Notes: a model not told the origin generated them from the letters alone. A DNA stretch of 8,121 bases from SIG575 sp045632485 (GCA_045632485.1 JAZQWT010000117.1:1-8121), one strand, 5' to 3'. Shown: positions 1 through 6,680, counted from the stretch's first letter. Made by a program: numbers and translations.

Positions 1-1
1 C

Positions 2-175
2 AATGAATATTTCGGCTATATGGCAATGCTCTTCTTCTGCATTTCCGTACCTCCCGCAATCGGTGCACTTCTTTCAGTTATCCCCACATGGAAATATGCT
101 CTTGATGACGATGAACACAAGAAAATCCTCGACGAACTGAATAAGAGAAGACGCGATAAAGAAGAAAACAAATAA
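2..175 (+). CDS. GPH-family sugar:cation symporter, C-terminal end only
   Basis: Only the last 57 codons are inside the window; the gene starts upstream. They encode a hydrophobic helix (about residues 5-27 of the visible part, FGYMAMLFFCISVPPAIGA) followed by a short charged tail rich in Lys, Arg, Asp and Glu, ending in TAA. The pattern of a last membrane helix with PPAIGALL, then a Trp-Lys-Tyr stretch, then acidic residues and an ILDEL-type helix is typical of glycoside-pentoside-hexuronide (MelB-like) symporters of the inner membrane, which take up sugars with Na+ or H+. The assignment rests on this tail alone, so the substrate cannot be told. It converges on a sugar-type dehydrogenase and is near an amino-sugar operon, which fits a carbohydrate role. 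Another MFS sugar transporter is possible. Confidence 0.6.
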   Translation, partial: NEYFGYMAMLFFCISVPPAIGALLSVIPTWKYALDDDEHKKILDELNKRRRDKEENK

Positions 176-195
176 TAAAAAATTATACAACAAAA

Positions 196-221
196 ATGAC
201 CACTGATTTTTCAGTGGTCAT
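196..221. terminator. bidirectional intrinsic terminator
   Basis: A perfect 11-bp stem (ATGACCACTGA with TCAGTGGTCAT) closes on a TTTT loop. The right side continues into a T-rich run (AATTTTTTA) and the left side is preceded by an A-rich run, so it can end transcription from both directions. It lies between two converging genes, the transporter and the dehydrogenase, and serves both. Confidence 0.9.
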
Positions 222-238
222 AATTTTTTAATTAAATA

Positions 239-1186
239 TTAAAGACTGTTGAGAATCTGAATAACTTTCTGAAGTTCTTCGGGTTTAACTTTTTCAACAG
301 GCTTGTTATTTTTTACACAGTCAGCAAAGTAGAGAATTTCATTTGCGTATGCGTTACTCTTGGGAAGATTGATTTTGCCTGTATCGCCCTGTGCTTCTTC
401 TGTAAGGTCGAAAACATTTTCTTCTCTGTCATAAACCTTGATTTTACCGTGTTCCCATGCAACGATTGCGTCTTCAAACTGGAAACGGAATTCTGCTGTA
501 AAGGGATAACGTGCAGCATACCATGAAGCCTCTGAATGGATTGAGAATTCGCCGAAATCGTAGTCTACGCTGATGAAATCCTGGTCAGGACGTTTTGAAC
601 GGAACTGATGTCTTACTGTGGGCATACCGAAAGCGTAAACCATAAAGTCAAGATCGTGGATGTGAAGGTCATAGGGTGTAAGACCGCTTCTCTTTTCGTC
701 CATCATCCAGCCGTCCCAACTCCATCTGGGGTAACCGCCAAGACGTGTCATACTGCCTGAAAGGAGTTTGCCGTATTTCTGTGTGTCGTAAATATCTTTG
801 AGTACAAGGTATTCAGGCCAGAAACGAAGCACCTGTGCAACCATAAATTTAACACCGTTCTTTTCTGCAGTAGAATATACTCTTTCAACATCTTCTTCTT
901 TGAGAGAAATAGGCTTTTCTGTGATAACATTAATGCCTTTTTCCATTGCTTTAACAGCAAAATCTGCGTGAAGATATGTAGGAAGACAGATATCGAGAAT
1001 GTCAATTTTTTCATTTGCAAGCATTTCGTCGAAATCTGTGTAGCAATTTTTTGTGTCTTTATAATTTTCCATTCTTTCAGGGCGGATATCGCAAAGGCAG
1101 ATAAGCTCTGCATCTTCCATCTGGTCCCACACAGGGATATGTGCACCGCTGATACCGCCAACGCCTACAAGGCCGATTTTTAACAT
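239..1186 (-). CDS. Gfo/Idh/MocA-family NAD(P)-dependent oxidoreductase
   Basis: This is a soluble dehydrogenase of 315 aa, a usual length for the family, likely oxidising or reducing a sugar, sugar acid or inositol-like substrate. The N-terminal Rossmann fold (about residues 1-120) shows the dinucleotide loop GVGGISGAH (8-16), and the family hallmark EKP sits at 90-92 with Lys91 the expected active-site lysine. The C-terminal alpha/beta domain carries DLHIHDLD (173-180), where Asp173 and His177 fit the D-x3-H catalytic pair. The start is secure: GGAGGA lies 6 nt upstream of ATG, and a near-consensus promoter lies just before. The gene is monocistronic in view, divergent from the nagB-like gene and convergent with the GPH transporter. 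The exact substrate cannot be read from the sequence; the context suggests carbohydrate catabolism. Confidence 0.9.
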   Translation of the reverse strand: MLKIGLVGVGGISGAHIPVWDQMEDAELICLCDIRPERMENYKDTKNCYTDFDEMLANEKIDILDICLPTYLHADFAVKAMEKGINVITEKPISLKEEDVERVYSTAEKNGVKFMVAQVLRFWPEYLVLKDIYDTQKYGKLLSGSMTRLGGYPRWSWDGWMMDEKRSGLTPYDLHIHDLDFMVYAFGMPTVRHQFRSKRPDQDFISVDYDFGEFSIHSEASWYAARYPFTAEFRFQFEDAIVAWEHGKIKVYDREENVFDLTEEAQGDTGKINLPKSNAYANEILYFADCVKNNKPVEKVKPEELQKVIQILNSL

Positions 1187-1216
1187 AAATATTCCTCCGT
1201 TTACATTGATGCTTTT

Positions 1217-1245
1217 ATTATATAATGGGTTTGTTTTAAAGTCAA
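1217..1245 (-). promoter_or_regulatory. sigma-A promoter of the Gfo/Idh/MocA gene
   Basis: On the minus strand, TTGACT (1240-1245) and a perfect TATAAT (1217-1222) are separated by 17 bp. The predicted start site is near 1210, giving a leader of about 24 nt that contains the GGAGGA ribosome site. Confidence 0.8.
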
Positions 1246-1260
1246 TATTTTCCTTTTTAT

Positions 1261-1288
1261 TTGACGCGTCTTAACGGAAATATATCAT
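1261..1288 (+). promoter_or_regulatory. candidate distal promoter P1 of the nagBA operon
   Basis: TTGACG (1261-1266) and TATCAT (1283-1288) are separated by 16 bp, each one base off consensus. The -35 box overlaps an 8-bp palindrome, GACGCGTC (1263-1270). The predicted start near 1295 would give a leader of about 86 nt. Confidence 0.45.
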
Positions 1289-1315
1289 AAATAATTTAAT
1301 TTTTGAAAAATATTA

Positions 1316-1344
1316 TAGACTTATGTTATTGTAAGTGGTATAGT
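1316..1344 (+). promoter_or_regulatory. candidate proximal promoter P2 of the nagBA operon
   Basis: TAGACT (1316-1321) and TATAGT (1339-1344) are separated by 17 bp; the predicted start is near 1351, about 30 nt before the nagB ATG. The -35 box is weaker than in P1 but the distance to the gene is more usual. Which of the two is used cannot be decided from sequence. Confidence 0.45.
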
Positions 1345-1380
1345 AAAGATACTGTAATGATTTCATACGGAGGACTTACT

Positions 1381-2133
1381 ATGAAAATTATTTTAAGCTG
1401 TAATGCAGAAGAATTGGGACAAAAGGCAGCCGCAGCAACTGCGTCTCTTATCAACCGTGCTATTGAAGAAAAGGGAAGTGCCAGAATTGTTCTTTCAACA
1501 GGCGCTTCACAGTTTACCACATTGGAAGCTTTGGTAAAAGAAAATGTAGATTGGTCAAGGGTTGAAATGTTTCATCTTGATGAATATATCGGCATTGATG
1601 AAACTCACCCTGCAAGTTTTGTTAAATATTTAAAAGAAAGATTTGTCAGTAAGGTAAATCTGAAAAACGCATATTTTGTAGATCCGTCACAAGGTGTGGA
1701 AGAAACAATTGCTTTTCTGACTGAAAAGCTTAATGAAAAGGCTGTTGACGTAGGTCTTATAGGTATCGGTGAAAATGCTCACGTGGCTTTCAACGACCCG
1801 CCTGCAGATTTTGAAGATACAAATGCTTATAAAGTTGTAGTTCTTGCACCTCGTTGTCGTCAGCAGCAGTTAGGTGAGGGCTGGTTCAGTACATTGGAAG
1901 ATGTGCCCGAAAAGGCAATTTCTATGACAGTACAGCAGATTCTTCGCTGTGAACATATTATTTCAGCAGTTCCGTATAAAGTAAAGGCTCAGGCAATATA
2001 CGATACAATCAATCACGAAGTATCAGAAATGATACCTGCTACCATTCTGAAAACACATCCTGATGCTCAATTGTTTATTGATTCAGATTCAGCATCTCTT
2101 TTAGGCTCTGACGTGCCGGAGAGTATAGGATGA
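1381..2133 (+). CDS. nagB: glucosamine-6-phosphate deaminase-like protein (NagB family)
   Basis: The cytoplasmic enzyme is expected to convert glucosamine-6-phosphate to fructose-6-phosphate and ammonia. It has 250 aa, close to the short Gram-positive NagB length. Visible motifs are the phosphate loop STGAS (39-43), FHLDEYIG (64-71) with Asp67 as the expected catalytic base, and GIGENAHVAFNDPP (128-141) with His134. The last motif differs from the usual NGH...FNEP form: Ala133 replaces Gly and Asp139 replaces the ring-opening Glu. The stretch around 160-180 (RQQQLGEGWFSTLEDVP) suggests a distinct NagB subgroup. An ATG at 1381 with GGAGGA 6 nt upstream sets the start; an in-frame extension to TTG at 1303 adds unrelated residues and has no ribosome site. 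It overlaps nagA by ATGA, so the two are translationally coupled. Galactosamine-6-phosphate activity is an alternative. Confidence 0.85.
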   Translation: MKIILSCNAEELGQKAAAATASLINRAIEEKGSARIVLSTGASQFTTLEALVKENVDWSRVEMFHLDEYIGIDETHPASFVKYLKERFVSKVNLKNAYFVDPSQGVEETIAFLTEKLNEKAVDVGLIGIGENAHVAFNDPPADFEDTNAYKVVVLAPRCRQQQLGEGWFSTLEDVPEKAISMTVQQILRCEHIISAVPYKVKAQAIYDTINHEVSEMIPATILKTHPDAQLFIDSDSASLLGSDVPESIG

Positions 2134-3302
2134 AAAACGCATATCTGATTACAAATGCACAGCTTGTGCTTGAAAATTCTGTAGAATCAGGTTGGCTTTC
2201 TGTGCTTGAGGGGAAAATATCCGGAATAGGTTTCGGAAAATATCAGGATGAGTTCTGCGGTGAAGTGATTGATGCAAAAGGTAACTATCTTTCACCGGGT
2301 TTCATAGACCTTCACATTCATGGTGGTAACGGCTCTGATTTTATGGATGCAGACCCTGACGGCTTTGAAAAGATTGCACGTTATCACAGCTCTAACGGTG
2401 TAACTTCAATGCTTGCTACAACCCTTGCAGGTGATACTCACGAAACAGAGCGTGTACTTCAGATATTTTGCGGAGTGAAAGATAAGATTGACTGTTGCAA
2501 TCTGTTGGGTATTCATCTGGAAGGACCGTATTTTTCTCATAAGTACAAAGGTGCACAAGACCCACGTTATCTGAAATCTCCTGATATGAATGAAGTTAAG
2601 AACTTTTTGTCATATGGTGTTGTGAAACGTTGGAGCATGGCTCCCGAATTGGATGGGGCAATGCAACTTGGAGAAGAACTTGAAAAAGCGGGAATTGTGG
2701 CATCTGTGGCTCATACAGATGCAGATTATAACACAGTAAAATCTGCGGCAGAACGAGGTTTTTCTCTTATGACGCATCTTTATTCCGGAATGTCACAGGC
2801 GTCTATCCGCAACGGAAGAAGAACAGGCGGTGCAGTAGAAGCAGGACTTTTGCTCGACAATATGTCAGTTGAACTGATTGCCGACGGATATCACTTAGGT
2901 GATGAAATTCTCAGACTTATTTTGAAATGCAAGGGGTACGAAAAAATTATTTTAACCTCAGATGCTATGCGCGGAGCAGGACTCCCCGAAAACAGTGTTA
3001 CGAAGCTCGGCAGTTTAAAAAACGGTCAGGAAGTTAAAATTTATGATGGAGTAGCACATACTATGGATGGTACTGCTTTTGCAGGCAGTGTTGCTTCGGG
3101 AAACAGATTGTTGAAAACTATGCTTCGTGCAACAGAATGTCCTATCTGGGCTGCAGTCGGAATGCTTACAAAAAATCCTGCAAAACTCATCGGTGTTACA
3201 GACCGAAAAGGAATTTTAAAAGTCGGTATGGATGCAGACCTTGTTTTATTTGACGAAAATATTAATATTGTTTCTGTTATGAACGGCGGAAAATGGCAAT
3301 AA
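2130..3302 (+). CDS. nagA: N-acetylglucosamine-6-phosphate deacetylase
   Basis: The amidohydrolase-fold enzyme removes acetate from N-acetylglucosamine-6-phosphate, feeding glucosamine-6-phosphate to the NagB-like partner. It has 390 aa, the normal length. In order: a beta-sandwich edge at the N-terminus, GFIDLHIHGG (57-66) with an intact His-x-His metal pair, HLEGPYFS (129-136) with metal ligand Glu131, AHTDA (194-198) with His195, THLYSGM (215-221) with His216, ADGYH (251-255), and TSDAM (276-280) with catalytic Asp278. The C-terminal GMDADLVLFDE (366-376) is the usual amidohydrolase ending. The HxH pair makes it like the Bacillus two-metal form rather than E. coli NagA, which lacks it. THLYSGM replaces the commoner THLFNAM. 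The ATG overlaps the nagB stop (ATGA), with GGAGAG 6 nt upstream inside nagB. It is followed at once by a terminator. Confidence 0.93.
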   Translation: MKNAYLITNAQLVLENSVESGWLSVLEGKISGIGFGKYQDEFCGEVIDAKGNYLSPGFIDLHIHGGNGSDFMDADPDGFEKIARYHSSNGVTSMLATTLAGDTHETERVLQIFCGVKDKIDCCNLLGIHLEGPYFSHKYKGAQDPRYLKSPDMNEVKNFLSYGVVKRWSMAPELDGAMQLGEELEKAGIVASVAHTDADYNTVKSAAERGFSLMTHLYSGMSQASIRNGRRTGGAVEAGLLLDNMSVELIADGYHLGDEILRLILKCKGYEKIILTSDAMRGAGLPENSVTKLGSLKNGQEVKIYDGVAHTMDGTAFAGSVASGNRLLKTMLRATECPIWAAVGMLTKNPAKLIGVTDRKGILKVGMDADLVLFDENINIVSVMNGGKWQ

Positions 3303-3306
3303 AAGA

Positions 3307-3336
3307 AAACTCGCAAGACTGATATCTTGCGAGTTT
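3307..3336. terminator. bidirectional intrinsic terminator
   Basis: A perfect 12-bp stem (AAACTCGCAAGA with TCTTGCGAGTTT) has a 6-nt loop (CTGATA). T-rich stretches follow on both strands (TTTAATTTATATTT rightward, TTTTCTTTTATT leftward). It starts 4 nt after the nagA stop and ends 3 nt beyond the rsmA stop, so one hairpin serves both converging genes. Confidence 0.9.
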
Positions 3337-3339
3337 AAT

Positions 3340-4188
3340 TTATATTTCTTCTGTAAGTCTTGCCAGTTCTTCCATTGTAAGCTTTTCTGCTCTGACGTTG
3401 GCATCGAGACCTGCTCTTTCAATTGCTGCAATTACTTCTGCTTTAGGTAACCCCATTCCTGAAGAAATTCCGTTTGCAGCAGTTTTTCTTCTCTGAGAAA
3501 AAGCACTTTTTACGAGAGAGAAAAATTTCTTTTCGTCAGAAACTTCAATAGGAGGATTTTCTCTTATTTTCAACTTCATAACAGCACTGTCAACTTTGGG
3601 TGCAGGCATAAACGAGCCTTTTGAAACACCGAAAAGCTTTTCAGCCTCTGCATAATAATTTACGGCAACAGTAACTGCACCCGATTCACGTGAGCCTACT
3701 TCTGCACAAAGTCTGTCAGCAGCTTCCTTTTGCACCATAACTGTCATATTATCAATTTTAGCTTTATTTTCGAGGAAATACATTATTATGGGAGATGTGA
3801 TATAGTAGGGCAGGTTTGCACAGACCGCAACCTTTTCTCCCGGGAATTTTTCTTCAATGAGAGCATTGATATCAGTTTTTAAAACGTCAGCATTGATTAC
3901 TTCAACATTGTCAAAATCTGCAAGTGTTTCATCGAGAACAGGGAGCAAAGCCGAGTCAACTTCAATTGACACAACTTTTTTTGCTCTTTTTGCAAGCTCA
4001 GCAGTGAGAATTCCCACACCTGCACCGATTTCAATTGCACAGGTTGCACCGTCAGCCAGGGCATATTCTGCCATCTGGGGGCAGACAGTAGGGTTAATTA
4101 AAAAATTCTGACCAAGGGATTTTGAAAACTGAAATCCATGCCTTGTCATTATATCTTTTATAGTGTTAATTTCCCATAAGTTTTTCAT
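3340..4188 (-). CDS. rsmA: 16S rRNA (adenine1518/1519-N6)-dimethyltransferase RsmA (KsgA)
   Basis: This housekeeping methyltransferase dimethylates two adjacent adenines in the 3' terminal helix of 16S rRNA, using S-adenosylmethionine, late in small-subunit assembly. The 282-aa length is normal. Motifs: SLGQNFL (24-30) near the N-terminus, the SAM loop EIGAGVGILT (53-62), the catalytic motif NLPYYITSP (125-133) and the C-terminal-domain hallmark FMPAPKVDSAV (193-203), followed by FSQRRK (230-235). Erm-type rRNA methylases share the fold, but the NLPYYITSP and PxPKVDSAV motifs point to RsmA. The start at 4188 has an AAAGGA-type ribosome site about 9 nt upstream. It is a single-gene unit in view, divergent from galE and convergent with nagA, and has a consensus promoter of its own. 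Confidence 0.95.
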   Translation of the reverse strand: MKNLWEINTIKDIMTRHGFQFSKSLGQNFLINPTVCPQMAEYALADGATCAIEIGAGVGILTAELAKRAKKVVSIEVDSALLPVLDETLADFDNVEVINADVLKTDINALIEEKFPGEKVAVCANLPYYITSPIIMYFLENKAKIDNMTVMVQKEAADRLCAEVGSRESGAVTVAVNYYAEAEKLFGVSKGSFMPAPKVDSAVMKLKIRENPPIEVSDEKKFFSLVKSAFSQRRKTAANGISSGMGLPKAEVIAAIERAGLDANVRAEKLTMEELARLTEEI

Positions 4189-4210
4189 TACTGTTTTCCT
4201 TTCAAAAGCC

Positions 4211-4239
4211 TTGAAATTTAATTGTATTTGTCTTATAAT
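4211..4239 (+). promoter_or_regulatory. sigma-A promoter of galE-hflX
   Basis: TTGAAA (4211-4216) and a perfect TATAAT (4234-4239) are spaced by 17 bp. The predicted start is near 4246, with a leader of about 26 nt. The ribosome site CGGAGG (4258-4263) lies 8 nt before the galE ATG. Its core interlocks with the opposite-facing rsmA promoter. Confidence 0.75.
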
Positions 4240-4249
4240 AAGTATATAT

Positions 4250-4278
4250 ATTATAGTCGGAGGTTTTTAAAATGTCAA
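4250..4278 (-). promoter_or_regulatory. consensus sigma-A promoter of rsmA, overlapping the galE start
   Basis: On the minus strand, TTGACA (4273-4278) and TATAAT (4250-4255) are separated by 17 bp: both boxes and the spacing are perfect. The -35 box lies inside galE codons 1-3. The predicted start near 4243 gives rsmA a leader of about 55 nt. Confidence 0.75.
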
Positions 4279-5282
4279 TTTTAGTAACAGGCGGAGCAGG
4301 TTTCATCGGCTCACATACATGTGTTGAACTGCTTAATGCAGGGTATGATATTATTGTACTCGATAATTTTTATAATAGCAAGAGCGAATCATTAAAAAGA
4401 GTAAAAGAAATTACAGGTAAGGACTTTAAATTTTACGAATGCGACATCCGTGACAGAAAAGGTCTTGATGAAATTTTCGCAAAGGAGAATGTTGAAGCGG
4501 TAATTCACTTCGCAGGACTTAAGGCTGTAGGCGAAAGCTGTCAGAAACCTCTTGAATATTACGATAACAATATCGGCGGTACAGTAACTCTCTGCGAAGC
4601 AATGAGAGATGCAGGCTGTAAGAAAATTGTTTTCTCATCATCTGCAACTGTTTACGGAAGCGAAAATATTTCTCCCCTTAAAGAAACAATGAAAACAGGC
4701 GGTACAACAAACCCCTACGGCACAACAAAATATTACATCGAACAGATTCTTACTGACCTTTACACATCAGATAACGAATGGAGCGTTGTGCTTCTCCGTT
4801 ACTTTAATCCTATCGGTGCACACGAAAGCGGAAGAATCGGTGAAAACCCCAACGGTATCCCCAATAACCTTATGCCTTATGTTTCACAGGTTGCAGTGGG
4901 TAAACGTGAATGCCTCAGCGTTTTCGGTGACGATTATGATACACACGACGGTACAGGCGTACGTGACTACATACACGTTGTAGACCTTGCACTCGGTCAT
5001 ATCAAAGCTGTTGAAAAAGCACTGGGTACTACAGGCTGCGATGTTTTCAATCTCGGCACAGGTAAAGGCTATAGCGTGCTTGATTTAGTTAAAGCGTTTG
5101 AAAAAGCATCAGGTGTTAAAATCAATTATAAAATCGCTCCCAGACGTGATGGCGATATTGCAACATGCTATTCAGACCCCACAAAAGCGAAAGAAGAACT
5201 GGGCTGGACTGCTGAAAGAGACCTTGACAAAATGTGTGAAGATACATGGCGTTGGCAGAGCCAGAACCCTGACGGATTTTAA
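4272..5282 (+). CDS. galE: UDP-glucose 4-epimerase
   Basis: The cytoplasmic enzyme interconverts UDP-glucose and UDP-galactose, linking galactose use to cell-envelope sugar supply. At 336 aa it is the usual length. It is an extended short-chain dehydrogenase: NAD-binding GGAGFIGSH (7-15), the SSSATVYG strand (122-129) with the catalytic Ser/Thr, the Tyr149-x3-Lys153 pair in PYGTTK, and RYFNPIGAH (176-184), a GalE hallmark. DYDTHDGTGVRDYIHV (221-236) and the C-terminal GWTAERDLDKMCEDTWRW stretch also match GalE. The start is set by CGGAGG 8 nt upstream. It is the first gene of a probable galE-hflX unit; hflX begins in the same reading frame only one sense codon after the galE TAA. UDP-GlcNAc 4-epimerase activity in addition cannot be excluded. 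Confidence 0.95.
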   Translation: MSILVTGGAGFIGSHTCVELLNAGYDIIVLDNFYNSKSESLKRVKEITGKDFKFYECDIRDRKGLDEIFAKENVEAVIHFAGLKAVGESCQKPLEYYDNNIGGTVTLCEAMRDAGCKKIVFSSSATVYGSENISPLKETMKTGGTTNPYGTTKYYIEQILTDLYTSDNEWSVVLLRYFNPIGAHESGRIGENPNGIPNNLMPYVSQVAVGKRECLSVFGDDYDTHDGTGVRDYIHVVDLALGHIKAVEKALGTTGCDVFNLGTGKGYSVLDLVKAFEKASGVKINYKIAPRRDGDIATCYSDPTKAKEELGWTAERDLDKMCEDTWRWQSQNPDGF

Positions 5283-5285
5283 TTT

Positions 5286-6536
5286 ATGGATTTAATAGAA
5301 TTTGAAGAAAAAAAAGAAAAAGCCGTTTTAGTCTGCGTTGATATGGGTCTTTACGATGCGGAAAGCTCACTTGATGAGCTTGAAGAATTGGCAAAAACTG
5401 CAGGCGCAGAGGTTGCGGCAAGGGTAACACAGAAAAGAGATAAGCCTGACAGTGCTTATTATATCGGCACAGGCAGACTGGATGAACTGAAAACCTTCTG
5501 TGAAGACAACGAATGTGACCTTATTATTTTTGACAGTGAGCTTACACCGTCACAGCTTCGCAATGTTGAAGATTATACTGATGTAAGAGTTATTGACAGA
5601 ACAACACTTATTCTTGATATTTTTGCAGGGAGAGCCAGGACAAACGAAGGTAAGCTTCAGGTTGAACTTGCTCAGCTTAAATATAGTCTCCCAAGGCTTT
5701 CAGGTAAAGGTATTCAGCTGTCCCGACTTGGTGGCGGTATCGGCACAAGAGGTCCCGGTGAAACAAAGCTTGAAAGCGACAGACGTCATATCAGAAGAAG
5801 AATAGCTTCTTTGACGCAGGAGCTTGAAAAAGTTGAAAACCGCAGAAATGATATGAGAAAAAGGCGTAAAAAAGACGGTATTCCCACCGTTGCAATAGTC
5901 GGTTATACAAACGCAGGCAAGTCAACTCTTATGAATGCGCTTACCGAAGCGGGAGTGTTAGCCGAAGATAAGCTTTTTGCAACTCTTGACCCTACAGCAC
6001 GCGGACTTGATTTACCCGACGGCAGAAGAGTTATGCTTGTTGATACGGTAGGTCTTGTAAGAAGACTTCCTCACCACCTTGTTGAAGCCTTCAAATCAAC
6101 TCTTGAAGAGGCAGTTGTGGCTGATGTTATCCTCAATGTGTGCGATGCATCTAGTGATGAATGTGCAGAGCATTTAAAGGTGACTGACGATTTATTGCAG
6201 AGCCTTGGCTGTATGGGTAAACCCATTGTTTCAGTTATGAACAAGTGCGACAAGGTTGAAAATATTTACGATTTACCAACAATAGGCAAGGTTGTTCTCA
6301 TTTCTGCACTTAAAAAGCAGGGACTTGATAAACTCCTTGAAACAATAACAGGTGAACTTGAGCCTACACGCAGAAAAGCAGAGCTTCTCATTCCTTATAA
6401 TGCAGGGGATGTGGCAGCAAAGTTCAGAAAAGACGGTGTTGTTGAAGCAGAAGAATACAGAGCAGACGGTTTGTATTTAAAACTTATTGCAGATATTTAT
6501 ATGCTCGACAGGTATAAAGAATATATCATCACCTGA
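5286..6536 (+). CDS. hflX: ribosome-associated GTPase HflX
   Basis: HflX binds the 50S subunit and splits stalled or hibernating 70S ribosomes, especially under heat or antibiotic stress. The 416-aa protein has the whole family layout: an N-terminal HflX domain (about 10-120), the GGGIGTRGPGET linker motif (149-160), a charged coiled-coil helix (about 161-197), then the GTPase domain with G1 GYTNAGKST (206-214), G2 TLDPT (233-237), G3 DTVGLV (253-258), G4 NKCD (319-322) and a probable G5 Ser-Ala (340-341). A short C-terminal domain follows. The ATG is 3 nt after the galE stop, with no Shine-Dalgarno sequence in front, so translation probably depends on coupling to galE. A tRNA promoter begins 2 nt after its stop codon. 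No alternative start with a better ribosome site was seen. Confidence 0.95.
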   Translation: MDLIEFEEKKEKAVLVCVDMGLYDAESSLDELEELAKTAGAEVAARVTQKRDKPDSAYYIGTGRLDELKTFCEDNECDLIIFDSELTPSQLRNVEDYTDVRVIDRTTLILDIFAGRARTNEGKLQVELAQLKYSLPRLSGKGIQLSRLGGGIGTRGPGETKLESDRRHIRRRIASLTQELEKVENRRNDMRKRRKKDGIPTVAIVGYTNAGKSTLMNALTEAGVLAEDKLFATLDPTARGLDLPDGRRVMLVDTVGLVRRLPHHLVEAFKSTLEEAVVADVILNVCDASSDECAEHLKVTDDLLQSLGCMGKPIVSVMNKCDKVENIYDLPTIGKVVLISALKKQGLDKLLETITGELEPTRRKAELLIPYNAGDVAAKFRKDGVVEAEEYRADGLYLKLIADIYMLDRYKEYIIT

Positions 6537-6538
6537 TA

Positions 6539-6567
6539 TTGACTTTTGTATTATGATTTGATAGAAT
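6539..6567 (+). promoter_or_regulatory. promoter of the tRNA-Arg gene
   Basis: TTGACT (6539-6544) and TAGAAT (6562-6567) are separated by 17 bp, and the -35 box starts 2 nt after the hflX stop. The predicted start near 6574 falls at the base of a hairpin in the short tRNA leader. Confidence 0.7.
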
Positions 6568-6571
6568 AATA

Positions 6572-6596
6572 TCCGCGTTCAGTATATGAACGCGGA
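6572..6596 (+). other. hairpin in the 5' leader of the tRNA-Arg transcript
   Basis: A perfect 10-bp stem (TCCGCGTTCA with TGAACGCGGA) closes a 5-nt loop (GTATA). It ends 6 nt before the mature tRNA. No T-run follows, so it is a poor terminator for hflX as it stands. It may be part of the tRNA precursor leader, or a weak stop or RNA-stabilising 3' end for hflX. Confidence 0.6.
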
Positions 6597-6602
6597 AAAT
6601 AT

Positions 6603-6677
6603 GCCCGCATAGTTCAATGGATAGAATAAGTTCCTCCTAAGAATTAGATATAGGTTCGATTCCTATTGCGGGTGCCA
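6603..6677 (+). tRNA. tRNA-Arg (anticodon CCT, reads AGG)
   Basis: A complete cloverleaf folds by eye. The acceptor stem is GCCCGCA (6603-6609) with TGCGGGT (6667-6673); its first pair is a G-U wobble. The D stem is GTTC/GAAT, with one G-U pair. The anticodon stem AGTTC/GAATT has loop CTCCTAA (6634-6640), placing anticodon CCT at 6636-6638. A 4-nt variable loop follows, then the T stem ATAGG/CCTAT with loop TTCGATT, discriminator G (6674) and an encoded CCA (6675-6677). It decodes the arginine codon AGG. It has its own promoter upstream and a hairpin terminator right after it. It looks intact and functional. Confidence 0.95.
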
Positions 6678-6680
6678 TAA

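Noticed and set aside
968..1183. Rightward 71-aa frame inside the oxidoreductase
   Set aside because: It is antisense to a well-supported gene and has no family features or ribosome site.
1303..1380. N-terminal extension of nagB from a TTG
   Set aside because: The extra 26 residues do not look like NagB, no ribosome site precedes 1303, the stretch holds a promoter-like sequence, and GGAGGA lies 6 nt before the ATG at 1381.
3340..4188. Erm-type macrolide-resistance methylase
   Set aside because: The fold is shared, but the full RsmA set (SLGQNFL, NLPYYITSP, PAPKVDSAV, 282 aa) and the housekeeping promoter point to RsmA.
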